From Micromonospora globbae (GTDB lineage Bacteria > Actinomycetota > Actinomycetes > Mycobacteriales > Micromonosporaceae), in NCBI RefSeq assembly GCF_003610785.1, contig NZ_RAQQ01000009.1, positions 186,001 to 250,000 on the forward strand: DNA of 64,000 bases, written 5' to 3'. Below are positions 48,237 through 56,973 of the stretch, one piece after another. The notes beneath the pieces are model-generated. The model made no database searches. It saw only the letters and a program-made list of their open reading frames with translations, and was not told the DNA's origin. Position numbers and translations under genes: made by a program. Numbering within the stretch: position 1 is the stretch's first letter; each line of letters begins with the position of its first letter.

Positions 48237-48830
48237 ATGAGTGAGAAGCACACGTTGGTCATCGTCGTCGGGAGTGTCCGCGAAGGCCGGTTCGGGCCGG
48301 TCGTCGCCTCGTGGGTCGCCGAGCAGGCGCGCGAACACGGTGGGTTCGAGGTGGAGGTCGTCGACCTCGCCGAGTTCGAGATCCCGCTGTCCCTGCCGGC
48401 GTCCTCGCCGAAGTACGCGGGCGACGCCTACCCGCGCCCGGAGTCGATGGCGCCCCTGACGTCCCGCCTCGCCGCCGCGGACGCGTTCATCCTGGTGACG
48501 CCCGAGTACAACCACAGCTACCCCGCCTCCCTGAAGGCGGCCATCGACTGGCACTTCACCCAGTGGACGGCCAAGCCGGTCGCCTTCGTCAGCTACGGCG
48601 GGGCGGCCGGCGGCCGGCACGCCGTCCTCCACCTGGAGAACGTCCTCACCGAGCTGCACGCGGTGACCATCCGCGACGGTCTGGCCTTCCCGAACTACTT
48701 CACCACCTGGCAGGACGGCCAGCCGCTGGATCCCGCGGCGCCCGGGTACGCCAAGACGCTGCTCGACCAGCTCGCCTGGTGGGCCGCCGCCCTGCGCAGC
48801 GCCCGGGAGACGGTCCCGTACCCGGCCTGA
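48237..48830 (+). CDS. NAD(P)H-dependent FMN reductase (flavodoxin-like fold)
   Basis: A 197-residue flavoprotein of the NADPH-dependent FMN reductase family. The FMN phosphate loop is VGSVREGRFGP near residue 12, and the second flavin contact is TPEYNHSYPASLKAAIDW near 97, followed by SYGGAAGGRHAV. It reduces FMN or quinone-like electrophiles in the cytoplasm. The ATG at 48237 has GGAG closely upstream. Divergence from the MmyB-type regulator suggests an inducible detoxification unit. Confidence 0.93.
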   Translation: MSEKHTLVIVVGSVREGRFGPVVASWVAEQAREHGGFEVEVVDLAEFEIPLSLPASSPKYAGDAYPRPESMAPLTSRLAAADAFILVTPEYNHSYPASLKAAIDWHFTQWTAKPVAFVSYGGAAGGRHAVLHLENVLTELHAVTIRDGLAFPNYFTTWQDGQPLDPAAPGYAKTLLDQLAWWAAALRSARETVPYPA

Positions 48831-48855
48831 GGGACGCCGGTGCCCCCGGGACCGG

Positions 48856-49734
48856 TCACTCGCCGCCGAGCAACCAGCGGACCACCTCGACCTGGTTCGG
48901 GAAGACGGCGCCGTCGGCGATGCTCCAGGCCAGGGTGTGCGCGATCGTCCAGCCGCGCACCCGCTCCCGGTCCAGCCCGAGGTCGTCGCTGAGCCGGTCC
49001 AGCCGGTACCGGACGGCCTCGGGGGAGTGCCCCAGCTCCGGGCCGCGCACCATCGGCACCGGGGCGAACTCCCGCTCCCCGGTCAGCGGCTTCGGGTCGA
49101 TGACGAGCCACGGCTCGCGGGTGGCGCGGAGCACGTTGCCGGCGTGCAGGTCCTGGTTGACCAGCACCTGCTCGCCCTGGGTGGGTACCAGGTCGGCGAG
49201 GAGCCCGAGGGCGGCGTCCAGCAGCCGCCGCTCGTACGGCCGGCCGGCCCGCTCCCACGCGACCGGCATCCGTTCGGCCCAGCCGGCGGCCTCCTCGGCG
49301 AGGGGGGTGAACGGCGCGCCGGCGGGGACGCAGAGGCGGGGCAGCAAGGCGACCGCCGCGTCGAGCGCCGCGTCGGGCGGCTGCTCGTGCAGCGGCGTGC
49401 CCGGTACGCACCGCTCGACGAGCAGCGCCCGCCGGTGCGGGTCGTGCCGGAGGAGCCGGACGGCCCCGTCGCCGGCCCAGCACGCCAGGGCGGTCGCCTC
49501 GTGCTCGCTCTCCCCGTCGGGGTACTGGAGCTTGAGCACCGCCGGTGTGCCGTCGGGCAGTTCGGCGGGCAGGGCCAGCGAGGCGAACGCGTACGGGAAG
49601 GGTGGCCCGACGCGCAGCGACCAGTTCTCGGCGCACGCCGCGAGCCGGTCGGGCAGGTCCGCGAGCCACGCCCGTCCCTCGGCGGTGCGGCGCACCCAGT
49701 CCAGGCTGTCGGGGATCCGGAGGTCGCCACTCAT
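48856..49734 (-). CDS. APH(6)/hydroxyurea-type phosphotransferase family protein
   Basis: A 292-residue kinase-fold protein of the aminoglycoside/hydroxyurea resistance family. Marks are AENWSLRVGPPFP, VLKLQYPDGESEHEATALACW with the ATP-binding Lys, LLVERCVPGTPL, catalytic VNQDLHAGNVL and Mg-binding VIDPKP. The usual His of the HxD catalytic motif is Asn here, while the Asp is kept. It may inactivate streptomycin-like antibiotics or act on another metabolite; many genomic members confer no resistance. It is convergent with the FMN reductase gene. Confidence 0.88.
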   Translation of the reverse strand: MSGDLRIPDSLDWVRRTAEGRAWLADLPDRLAACAENWSLRVGPPFPYAFASLALPAELPDGTPAVLKLQYPDGESEHEATALACWAGDGAVRLLRHDPHRRALLVERCVPGTPLHEQPPDAALDAAVALLPRLCVPAGAPFTPLAEEAAGWAERMPVAWERAGRPYERRLLDAALGLLADLVPTQGEQVLVNQDLHAGNVLRATREPWLVIDPKPLTGEREFAPVPMVRGPELGHSPEAVRYRLDRLSDDLGLDRERVRGWTIAHTLAWSIADGAVFPNQVEVVRWLLGGE

Positions 49735-49822
49735 CGGGCCATCCTGGACCGGGACGGGCCGATCCGCACAACCGTTTTCGCCCGTCGTCCGCGCGCCCGG
49801 GCGCGCGGACGACGGGCGGCCC

Positions 49823-51244
49823 TCAGCGCAACCGGCGGATGTCGCCGTACGCCCGGTAGAAGCCGCCGCGGCCCGACTCCCGGACCTCGGTGACGAGGTA
49901 GCGGGCCCCCGGCTCCCGGATCCCCTTCGGGAACTGCACGGACCAGTCCCGCCGGTAGCCGTCGGAGAGCACGTGCACGCGCAGCCGGCCGCCCTGCTCC
50001 ACGCACTGCACGACGACGCCGCCCCGGTCGTCGGTGGTGACCTCCACGGTGGACCAGGCGGCCGGCTCGGGCAGCCGGGGCGGGGCCTTCACGTCGACGA
50101 CCTCCGGGACGCTGCCCGCCTCGGCCGCCCGGATCGCCGGCTCGCTGGCGTCGATGCAGGCGAGGTGGCCGCTCGTGGTGACGACGTAGAGGCGCTCCTC
50201 GTGGTACTGCATGGAGTACGCCGAGCCGCAGCCGGTGCCGAGCTTCCACAGCCGGTTGCCGGCCTCGTCGAAACAGTAGATCGACGAGGCGCTGTCGCCG
50301 GCGAAGACGAACCGGCCGCCCTCGGCGGTCGCGCAGGAGAAGACGGCGGCGTCGCAGTGGTAGGTGCGCTCGGCGCGGCCGTTCTTGCGCAGGCGCACCA
50401 CCTCGCGCGTGCCCGTGCCGGCGAAGACGGTCTCCCGCTCCTGCCACCCGAACAGCACCGGCCCGGTCCGCGTGTGCCACAGCTCCCGCCCGGTGCGCCA
50501 GTCGTAGCCGGTGACCCCCTGGGAGTGGCCGTGGTAGAGGGCGTCGGCGTCACAGCGCACCATCCAGGCGGACCGGCCGCGGCCCGGCCGGCGCCAGAGG
50601 AACTCGTCCTCGTGGTCGATGGCGGCGATGCCGCCCTCGCGGTCGGAGACGCCCAGCACGCCGTCGTGGATGTCCAGCCAGTAGATGTCGATGTCGGGCG
50701 TGATCGCGTACGCGACCCGCGGCACCTTGCCGGAGAGGTCGTAGACGTTGCCGTCGTCGCAGCCCGCGTAGATCCACGCGTCGTCGGCCACGATGCACTT
50801 CACGCCGTCGGGGAGCCGCACCTGGGCGAGCACCCGCGCGTCGTGGTCCAACGTCGTGATGACCCCGTGCTCGTTGCCGACCATGCACGTCCGCCCGTCG
50901 ACGAAGATGCCGAACGCGGGCGCCCCCGAGTCGTAGCGCCAGAGCACGGGGGCGGTGCGGGCGGTGGAGCGGGTGCTGACGATCTGCCGGCGGGAGACGG
51001 GCCGCTTCTGCCGTACGCCGCGCACGGCCGGGGCGTACCCCTTGCGGACCTTCTCGCCGATCTTCTTCGCGGCGGCGGCCCGGGCGCGGGCGTTGTCCGG
51101 GAAGGTGGTCGTCTTGACCTGGCCCTGGTCGCCGATCCGGCCGTAGCGGACGGTCATCGCGGTGTCCTCGACCACCACCTCGTAGAACTTGTGCGCACCA
51201 CCGTCCACTTCGGACAGTTCGAGGTAGGTCGTCTCCTGCGCCAT
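49823..51244 (-). CDS. WGR-domain protein with PQQ/WD40-like beta-propeller
   Basis: A 473-residue cytoplasmic protein. The N-terminal WGR domain (about 1-75) reads THLELS-type strands then VRYGRIGDQGQVKTTTF; WGR modules occur in PARPs and bacterial MolR-like proteins and can bind nucleic acid ends. A basic linker (KRPVSRRQIV) leads to a propeller of about six or seven blades (residues 100-390), with repeated patterns such as VLWRYDSGAPAFGIFVDG, WIYAGCDDGNVYDL, ELWHTRTGPVLFGW and RLWKLGTGCGSAYSM. A C-terminal beta domain completes it. The start follows GGAGGCACC. Function unknown; the domain pair suggests a sensor or scaffold. Confidence 0.87.
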   Translation of the reverse strand: MAQETTYLELSEVDGGAHKFYEVVVEDTAMTVRYGRIGDQGQVKTTTFPDNARARAAAAKKIGEKVRKGYAPAVRGVRQKRPVSRRQIVSTRSTARTAPVLWRYDSGAPAFGIFVDGRTCMVGNEHGVITTLDHDARVLAQVRLPDGVKCIVADDAWIYAGCDDGNVYDLSGKVPRVAYAITPDIDIYWLDIHDGVLGVSDREGGIAAIDHEDEFLWRRPGRGRSAWMVRCDADALYHGHSQGVTGYDWRTGRELWHTRTGPVLFGWQERETVFAGTGTREVVRLRKNGRAERTYHCDAAVFSCATAEGGRFVFAGDSASSIYCFDEAGNRLWKLGTGCGSAYSMQYHEERLYVVTTSGHLACIDASEPAIRAAEAGSVPEVVDVKAPPRLPEPAAWSTVEVTTDDRGGVVVQCVEQGGRLRVHVLSDGYRRDWSVQFPKGIREPGARYLVTEVRESGRGGFYRAYGDIRRLR

Positions 51245-51391
51245 GGGGTGCCTCCGGGGGAAGGGGTGAACGGCCGGACGATCGCCGTCGCCGACAACGC
51301 GCGCACGCTAACCGTCGCCACCGACACAATCGGGCGACGGCGGCGGCCGGTTCTCACGCGGTGGCCCCCGCACCGCGGGAGGCGTTGTTCC

Positions 51392-52771
51392 CTACCCGGC
51401 GCCGTCGTGCAGGGCGTCGACGGCCTTGCGGGCGGCGATGAGCACCGGATCCCAGACCGGCGCGTACGGCGGGGCGTAACCGAGGTCGAGGGCCGTCATC
51501 TCGTCGACCGTCATGCCGTTCCAGAGCGCGACGGCGAGGCCGTCGATCCGCTTGGCCGCCTCGGACCAGCCGACGATCTGCGCCCCGAGCAGCCGCCCGC
51601 TCGGTCGCTCGGCGATGAGCTTGACCGTCATCGGCCGGGTACCCGGGTAGTACCCGGCCCGGCTCGTGGACTCGGCGACCACCGAGACGAAGTCGAACCC
51701 CGCGGCCCGGGCGTCCGTCTCCCGCAGGCCGGTCCGCCCCACCTCCAGGTCGCAGACCTTGGTGACGGCCGTGCCGATCACCCCGGTGAAGGTCGCGTAC
51801 CCGCCGCCGATGTTGATCCCGGCCACCCGGCCCTGCTTGTTGGCGTGCGTGCCGAGCGGCACGTGCACCGGCATGCCGCTGACCCGGTGCAGGCACTCCA
51901 CGCAGTCGCCGGCGGCCCACACCCCGGGCGTGTCCGGCACGCGCATCCGCCGGTCCACCCGGACCGCCCCGGAGGGGCCGAGCGGCAGGCCGGCGTCCGC
52001 GGCGAGGTCGGTGTTGGGGCGTACGCCGAGCCCGAGCACCACCACGTCGGTGGGGATCGTCCCCTCGCCGGTGACCACGCCCCGCACCCGGCCGTCGCGC
52101 TCCTCGAGCCCGCTCACCGAGAGCCCCGTCCGGATGTGGACGCCCAGGTCGCGCATCGCCTCGACGACCAGTTCCGCCATGTCCCCGTCCACCGTGGACA
52201 TCGGCTGGTCCGCCTGCTCGACGAGCGTGACCGAGAGCCCGCGCAGGAGCAGTGCCTCGGCCATCTCGACCCCGATGTAGCCGCCACCGACCACCACGGC
52301 GCGGCGGGGCGCGGGATCGCTCTCCAGCCAGTCGCGCAGCGCGGCTCCGTCGTCCAGGGTCTGCATGCCGAACACGCCCTCGACGTCGGTCTGCGCCCAC
52401 GCCGGCCGGAGCGGCACGGCGCCGGCCGCGTACACCAGCTCGTCGAAGCGTTCCCGCACCTCGCCGCCGCCGACCAGGTCCCGGGCCGTCACCTCGCGGC
52501 GGTCCAGGTCGATCGCCACCACCTCGTGCCGCATCCGGACGTCGATGTCGAACCTGCGGCGGAACGTCTCCGGGTCGCGGGCGACCAGCTCCTCCGGCCC
52601 CGACACCGTGCCGCTGATCCAGTACGGGATGCCGCAGGACGAGTACGACGTGAAGTGCCCCCGCTCGAAGGCGACGATCTCCAGGTCGGCCCGGTCGCGG
52701 CGCCGCCGTGCCTGCGAGGCCGCCGCCATCCCGGCGGCGTTCCCGCCGATCACGATCAGCCGTTGCGCCAC
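51392..52771 (-). CDS. FAD-dependent pyridine nucleotide-disulfide oxidoreductase (CoA-disulfide reductase/NADH oxidase type)
   Basis: A 459-residue flavoprotein. The FAD loop is VIGGNAAGMAAASQARRR, a single redox cysteine lies in SYSSCGIPYWISG (about 45), the NAD(P)H loop is VVVGGGYIGVEMAEAL (about 155), and GVWAAGDC is the second FAD motif. The C-terminal dimerisation domain includes KLIAERPSGRLLGAQIVG. The single Cys fits CoA-disulfide reductases and NADH oxidases. It probably maintains thiol/disulfide balance or removes oxygen or sulfur. It is monocistronic. The gap 51245-51391 contains nothing recognisable besides the upstream signals of the propeller gene. Confidence 0.92.
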   Translation of the reverse strand: MAQRLIVIGGNAAGMAAASQARRRRDRADLEIVAFERGHFTSYSSCGIPYWISGTVSGPEELVARDPETFRRRFDIDVRMRHEVVAIDLDRREVTARDLVGGGEVRERFDELVYAAGAVPLRPAWAQTDVEGVFGMQTLDDGAALRDWLESDPAPRRAVVVGGGYIGVEMAEALLLRGLSVTLVEQADQPMSTVDGDMAELVVEAMRDLGVHIRTGLSVSGLEERDGRVRGVVTGEGTIPTDVVVLGLGVRPNTDLAADAGLPLGPSGAVRVDRRMRVPDTPGVWAAGDCVECLHRVSGMPVHVPLGTHANKQGRVAGINIGGGYATFTGVIGTAVTKVCDLEVGRTGLRETDARAAGFDFVSVVAESTSRAGYYPGTRPMTVKLIAERPSGRLLGAQIVGWSEAAKRIDGLAVALWNGMTVDEMTALDLGYAPPYAPVWDPVLIAARKAVDALHDGAG

Positions 52772-52815
52772 GACGTCATCCTGTCACGCGCCGTGGCGCG
52801 GCAGGGAGTCATCCG

Positions 52816-53955
52816 TCACGCCCCGCGGGTCTGTCGTGCGACGTCCTCCACCACGTCCGCGAGCCGCCCGGTACGGGCGAACACCGCCCGCTGCCGAGCC
52901 GCGCCCGTGCCGTGCCGGCGCAACCCGCCCAGCAGGTCGGCCACGTCGTCCCAGTCGCCGTGGCGTTCGAGTGCCGGGCGCACCCGCTCGACGAACCGCT
53001 CCAGCAGGTCCCACGCGGGCCGGACGTCGCCCGTCGTGAGGTCCACCCCGGCACCCTCCAGACCGTCGTGGGCGGCCCGCCAGTGCGCCCCCACCAGCAG
53101 GTGGTGGTCGGTACGGATGGCCGGCCGGCCGGCGTCGATGTCCTCGATGGCGGTCGCGACCATCGCCCGGACCAGCGCGGCGACCAGCACGGCGTCGTCC
53201 ACCGACGGGCAGACGTCACCGATGCGGATCTCCACGGTGGGGTAGCGCGCCGACAGCCGGGCGTACCAGTAGAGCATCCCCTCGTCGAGCATCACGCCAC
53301 TGGCGATCAACTGGCGGATCAGCCGCTCGTAGTGCTCGTGCGACTCCAGGTAGGGCGTCGGCGCCACCGACGGCCAGCGCTCCCACTCGACCGATCGCCA
53401 GCTCGCGTACCCGGTGTCCTCGCCCCGGGCGAACGGGGAGTTCGCGGTGACCGCGTGCAGCGTCGGCAGCCAGGGCCGGACGTGGTTGAGCACCTGCACG
53501 CCGGTCTCCGGGTCGGGCACCCCGACGTGCACGTGCATGCCGTTGTTGCCGGGCCCGGGCACGAGCAGGCGGAACCGCTCGACCATCCGGTCGAAGCGCG
53601 GCTTGTCGACCACCGGGGGCACGGGACCGTCCACCGGCCCGGTGCCGATGGCGAGCAGCCGTACGCCGGCCCGCTCGGCGGCCTCGGCCAGCGCCGCGCG
53701 CAGCACGCCGAGCGAGTGCCGGATCGAGCGCAGCTCCAGGCCGGGCGGGCTGCCGATCTCGATCTGACTGGTCTGGAACTCGCGTTCCACCTGCCCGCGC
53801 AGCTCCGGGGGCACCTGCTCCAGCACGAGGTCGACGGCGGGGACCGCGGTGCCGGTGTGCGGGTCGACGAGCAGGAACTCCTCCTCGACGCCGACCGTGA
53901 GCAGGTCGGTGCCGTCCGTCACCCGCCCCGGCGCCTCCGCCAACTGGCCCGTCAT
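52816..53955 (-). CDS. YbdK-type carboxylate-amine ligase (glutamate-cysteine ligase 2 family)
   Basis: A 379-residue ATP-grasp-like ligase of the GCS2/YbdK family. It has TVGVEEEFLLVDP near the N-terminus (metal-binding Glu residues), EFQTSQIEIGSPP, NNGMHVHVGVPD, TANSPFARGEDTGYASWRS and VEIRIGDVCPSVDDA. Family members show weak glutamate-cysteine ligase activity in E. coli. In mycothiol-making actinobacteria the real role is unclear and may be an amide bond in a natural product or ergothioneine-like thiol. It stands apart from its neighbours by orientation. Confidence 0.93.
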   Translation of the reverse strand: MTGQLAEAPGRVTDGTDLLTVGVEEEFLLVDPHTGTAVPAVDLVLEQVPPELRGQVEREFQTSQIEIGSPPGLELRSIRHSLGVLRAALAEAAERAGVRLLAIGTGPVDGPVPPVVDKPRFDRMVERFRLLVPGPGNNGMHVHVGVPDPETGVQVLNHVRPWLPTLHAVTANSPFARGEDTGYASWRSVEWERWPSVAPTPYLESHEHYERLIRQLIASGVMLDEGMLYWYARLSARYPTVEIRIGDVCPSVDDAVLVAALVRAMVATAIEDIDAGRPAIRTDHHLLVGAHWRAAHDGLEGAGVDLTTGDVRPAWDLLERFVERVRPALERHGDWDDVADLLGGLRRHGTGAARQRAVFARTGRLADVVEDVARQTRGA

Positions 53956-54100
53956 CGCCCATCACCGTCCGTTCCCACCGGCCGCGGTCCCTCCGCGCCG
54001 GTTGGGTCCGGTGGTTACCCAGGGTGGCGACGCGGGGAAACGCGCCACCGGCGTGGCGGCGGCGTGTCGCGTTCCACCTCGACCGCGTGACAGCGGGTCC

Positions 54101-54106
54101 TACCTT
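54101..54106 (+). promoter_or_regulatory. -10 element TACCTT, leaderless start
   Basis: TACCTT ends seven bases before the GTG at 54114, which supports that start over an in-frame GTG at 54024. Confidence 0.5.
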
Positions 54107-54113
54107 GGTGCCC

Positions 54114-54410
54114 GTGCCGACCGGTCGGGGAATCGCGCTGGGGCTGTGGGCGTACGCCCTGGCCCAGCTGACCCTGCTGGCGGACCGGCCGGCCGGGCTG
54201 CTCGCCGGCGCCGCGCTCGGCGCGGCGGTGCTGCTCGCCGCCCTGTTGGCGGCCCGCGTCCTCGCCGTGGGCGCCCCGCCGTCGGCCCGGGCGCGGGCCA
54301 CCGGTCTGCGCGCCCGGTCCCGCCTGCGGGCAGTGCCCCGCCAGGTCGATCCCGACGCGGCCGGGCGGCCGCGTCCCCGCGCACCCGGCCTCCGTCCCTC
54401 GGTCGCGTAG
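54114..54410 (+). CDS. DUF6412-like small membrane protein
   Basis: A 98-residue protein starting VPTGRGIALGLWAYALAQL. Two hydrophobic segments (about 5-25 and 30-55) are followed by a basic cytoplasmic tail ending RQVDPDAAGRPRPRAPG, a motif I associate with DUF6412 proteins encoded next to YidC-like genes. The GTG at 54114 is preferred because of the TACCTT box; a 30-codon N-terminal extension from 54024 is non-conserved in character. The YidC-like gene begins 204 bp downstream. A role with that insertase is an inference from adjacency. Confidence 0.75.
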   Translation: MPTGRGIALGLWAYALAQLTLLADRPAGLLAGAALGAAVLLAALLAARVLAVGAPPSARARATGLRARSRLRAVPRQVDPDAAGRPRPRAPGLRPSVA

Positions 54411-54614
54411 CGCCGTCGGGGGTCCGACCCGGTCGGCTCCGGCCCGGGCCGCGTGCCCGCCGGGGCGTCCGGTCCGCCACCCCGCACGCCGGGCCCCGCC
54501 CGTCCGGCCGGAGACACCCGGTCCCGCGCCGCGGCCGATTTCCGTCGTCATCCGTCCCGCCCGGGCCCCCGCGCCCGCCGGGACCGTCCGGAACTCGCCA
54601 CCGAGGGATCCCAC

Positions 54615-55391
54615 ATGCTCGCCTTCGCACCCCTGCAGGGCGCGGTCGGCGCCGCCGGCGCCGCGCTCGCCCAGCTCACGACCCTGCTCGAACCGATCGC
54701 CGGCGGCGCCGCCACGGCCGCCGCGATCGTGCTCTTCACCGTGGCCGTCCGGCTGCTGATCTCCCCGCTGACCGTCGCGCAGGTGCGCGGGGAGCGGCGC
54801 CGCGCGGCGCTCGCGCCCCAGGTCCGCGAGCTCCAGCGGCGGTACGCGGACGACCCGGCCCGGTTGCAGACGGAACTCTTCGCGCTCTACCGGTCGGCCG
54901 GGGCGAGCCCGGTGGCCGGATGCCTGCCGATGCTGCTCCAGGCCCCCTTCCTGCTCGTGACGTACCGGCTCTTCACCACCACCGAGGGCGGCACGGGGCT
55001 GCTCAACGCGCGGCTCGCCGGGGTGCCGCTCGGCCATCACCTCGGCGACGGGCTGGCCGGGGCGGCCGGGCCGCTGTTCGCCGTCCTGCTGGCCGCCCTC
55101 GCGGCGCTGGCCTGGTGGTCGTCGCGGCGGATGCGCCGTGCCGCGGCCGCCGGCGCGCTCGCGGCGGAAGCCGGCGGAACGGGGGCGTCGACGCCGCCCG
55201 AGGCGCCGGGGGCGGCCCTGATCGGCCGGTTGCTGCCGCTGCTGCCGTACACGACGGTGCTCGTGGCGCTGGTGCTGCCGCTGGCCGCCGTGCTCTACCT
55301 CGTGACCACCACGGCCTGGACCGCGCTGGAGCAGGCGGTGCTGCGCCGGTCGCAGGCCAGCCCGGCCGGAGCCGGGATCGATCGACGTTGA
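54615..55391 (+). CDS. YidC/Oxa1-family membrane protein insertase paralogue
   Basis: A 258-residue membrane protein with five hydrophobic segments. The core matches YidC: IVLFTVAVRLLISPLTVAQVRGERRRAALAP carries the conserved Arg in the hydrophilic groove (about 45), then LQRRYADDPARLQTELFALYRSAGASPVAGCLPMLLQAPF in overall pattern, and a C-terminal LLPYTTVLVALVLPLAAVLYLVTTTAW. It lacks the long cytoplasmic tail of the main actinobacterial YidC, so it is probably a second, specialised copy. The ATG at 54615 has GAGGGATC upstream. The gap 54411-54614 shows no gene. Its stop codon overlaps the -35 of the next promoter. Confidence 0.88.
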   Translation: MLAFAPLQGAVGAAGAALAQLTTLLEPIAGGAATAAAIVLFTVAVRLLISPLTVAQVRGERRRAALAPQVRELQRRYADDPARLQTELFALYRSAGASPVAGCLPMLLQAPFLLVTYRLFTTTEGGTGLLNARLAGVPLGHHLGDGLAGAAGPLFAVLLAALAALAWWSSRRMRRAAAAGALAAEAGGTGASTPPEAPGAALIGRLLPLLPYTTVLVALVLPLAAVLYLVTTTAWTALEQAVLRRSQASPAGAGIDRR

Positions 55392-55436
55392 CAACTGTCC
55401 GGGGAGCCCGTACAACTCGTGAGAGAGCGCTCTCTC
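55388..55436 (+). promoter_or_regulatory. consensus promoter with LacI-type operator for the GH16 gene
   Basis: TTGACA (55388-55393), a 17-bp spacer and TACAAC (55411-55416) make a near-ideal housekeeping promoter. The perfect 16-bp palindrome GAGAGAGCGCTCTCTC (55421-55436) covers the expected start site. Its central GCGC and arms resemble LacI/CebR-family sites that control sugar hydrolases, so repression in the absence of an inducing oligosaccharide is likely. Confidence 0.75.
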
Positions 55437-55464
55437 GACCCCGTCCCCGCAGAGAGGCACGTCC

Positions 55465-56871
55465 ATGGAAGCTGCCCCGGCGGCCCGCGCCGCCCTGCCC
55501 GTACGACGCCGGACACGGCTGGCGGTCGCCCTGCTCGCCGCCGCCACCACCGCCCTGGCCGGCGTGACCGTGACCGCCCACGCGGCGGTGCCCCCACCCC
55601 CGTCCGGCTGGAGCCTGGTGTGGAGCGACGACTTCACCGGCGCGGCCGGCACGCTGCCGTCCTCGGCCAACTGGATCATCGACACCGGTACGAGCTACCC
55701 CGGCGGGCCGCCCAACTGGGGTACCGGCGAGATCCAGACGTACACGAACAGCACCGCCAACGTCAGCCACGACGGCGCCGGCAACCTGCGCATCACCCCG
55801 CTGCGCGACGGCGCGGGCCGCTGGACCTCGGCCCGGATCGAGACCGTACGGAGCAACTTCAAGCCGCCCTCCGGCGGCGTGCTCGCCATCGAGGGCCGGA
55901 TCCAGATGCCGAACGTGACCGGCGCGCAGGCGCTCGGCTACTGGCCGGCGTTCTGGGCGCTCGGCTCGCCCTACCGGGGCAACTACCAGAACTGGCCCGG
56001 CATCGGCGAGTTCGACGTCATGGAGAACGTCAACGGGCTCAACTCGGTGTGGGGCGTGCTGCACTGCGGCGTCGCGCCCGGCGGCCCGTGCAACGAGTTC
56101 AACGGCATCGGCGCCTCCCGGGCCTGCCCGGGCAGCACCTGCCAGTCGGCGTTCCACACCTACCGGTTCGAGTGGGACGCCGCGGCGAGCCCGCAGCAAC
56201 TGCGCTGGTACGTCGACGGGCAGCTCTACCACACGGTCACCCAGACGCAGGTGGGTGAGCCGTACTGGACGCAGATGACCGGGCACGCCGGCTACTTCCT
56301 GCTGCTCAACGTGGCGATGGGTGGCGGCTTCCCGAACGGGGTCGCCGGCTTCACCACGCCGACCGCCTCGACGGTCCCCGGCCACCCCATGCTGGTCGAC
56401 TACGTGGCCGTCTACAGCCGCGGCGGCGGCACCACCCCGCCGCCCACCGATCCGCCGGGTAGCGTCCGCGACGCGTACGCGACCATCCAGGCGGAGTCCT
56501 TCAACGCGCAGAACGGCGTGATCGTCGAGGCGTGCAGCGAGGGCGGGCAGAACATCGGCGCCCTGCGCAACGGCGACTGGGTGCGTTTCGACAACGTCGA
56601 CTTCGGCGCCACACCGCCCCGTGACTTCGTGGCCCGGGTCGCCTCGGGCGCCGGGGCCGGGGTGAGCGGCCTCGTGGAGGTGCGGTTGGACAGCCCCACC
56701 AGCGCCCCGATCGGCAGCTTCGCCATCGCCAACACCGGCGGCTGGCAGAGCTGGCGGTCCGTGCCCGGCAACGTCTCCGGGGTCACCGGCCGGCGCACGG
56801 TCTACCTGACCTTCAGCAGCGGTCAGCCGAACGACTTCGTGAACGTCAACTGGTTCACCTTCCGCCGCTGA
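55465..56871 (+). CDS. secreted GH16 endo-beta-1,3-glucanase (laminarinase-like) with CBM6
   Basis: A 468-residue exported enzyme. A twin-basic signal peptide (RRRTRLAVALLAAATTALAG...AHA, about 1-40) precedes the GH16 domain (about 45-315), with nucleophile and acid in GEFDVMEN (Glu about 182 and 187) and aromatic subsites such as GYWPAFWALG. A short Thr/Pro linker leads to a CBM6-type module (about 335-468: TIQAESFNAQNG, NGDWVRFDNVDFG). It should cut fungal or algal beta-1,3-glucans. A strong promoter with a LacI-type operator precedes it. Two chitinases follow, so the group fits fungal wall attack. Confidence 0.94.
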   Translation: MEAAPAARAALPVRRRTRLAVALLAAATTALAGVTVTAHAAVPPPPSGWSLVWSDDFTGAAGTLPSSANWIIDTGTSYPGGPPNWGTGEIQTYTNSTANVSHDGAGNLRITPLRDGAGRWTSARIETVRSNFKPPSGGVLAIEGRIQMPNVTGAQALGYWPAFWALGSPYRGNYQNWPGIGEFDVMENVNGLNSVWGVLHCGVAPGGPCNEFNGIGASRACPGSTCQSAFHTYRFEWDAAASPQQLRWYVDGQLYHTVTQTQVGEPYWTQMTGHAGYFLLLNVAMGGGFPNGVAGFTTPTASTVPGHPMLVDYVAVYSRGGGTTPPPTDPPGSVRDAYATIQAESFNAQNGVIVEACSEGGQNIGALRNGDWVRFDNVDFGATPPRDFVARVASGAGAGVSGLVEVRLDSPTSAPIGSFAIANTGGWQSWRSVPGNVSGVTGRRTVYLTFSSGQPNDFVNVNWFTFRR

Positions 56872-56915
56872 CCTCGCCGAGGAGGTCTGGGCTCCCGCCG
56901 CGGGCGGGAACCGAC

Positions 56916-56954
56916 GAGGGCCGGGTTTCCGCCGCGGGCGGGGACCCGGCCCTC
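56916..56954 (+). terminator. terminator after the GH16 gene
   Basis: GAGGGCCGGGT pairs with ACCCGGCCCTC; the loop contains a further CCGCC/GGCGG stem. ATCTTT follows. Confidence 0.8.
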
Positions 56955-56973
56955 ATCTTTCCCGGGACAGCTG

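Noticed and set aside
48311..53245. 1644-codon plus-strand open frame
   Set aside because: It covers five real genes in other frames, including the FMN reductase, kinase, propeller and flavoprotein genes, and has no coherent domain.
48856..55391. Accessory island or biosynthetic gene cluster
   Set aside because: The mix of a YbdK ligase, APH-like kinase, flavoprotein and propeller looked cluster-like, but orientations alternate and no NRPS, PKS, RiPP or transporter core is present.
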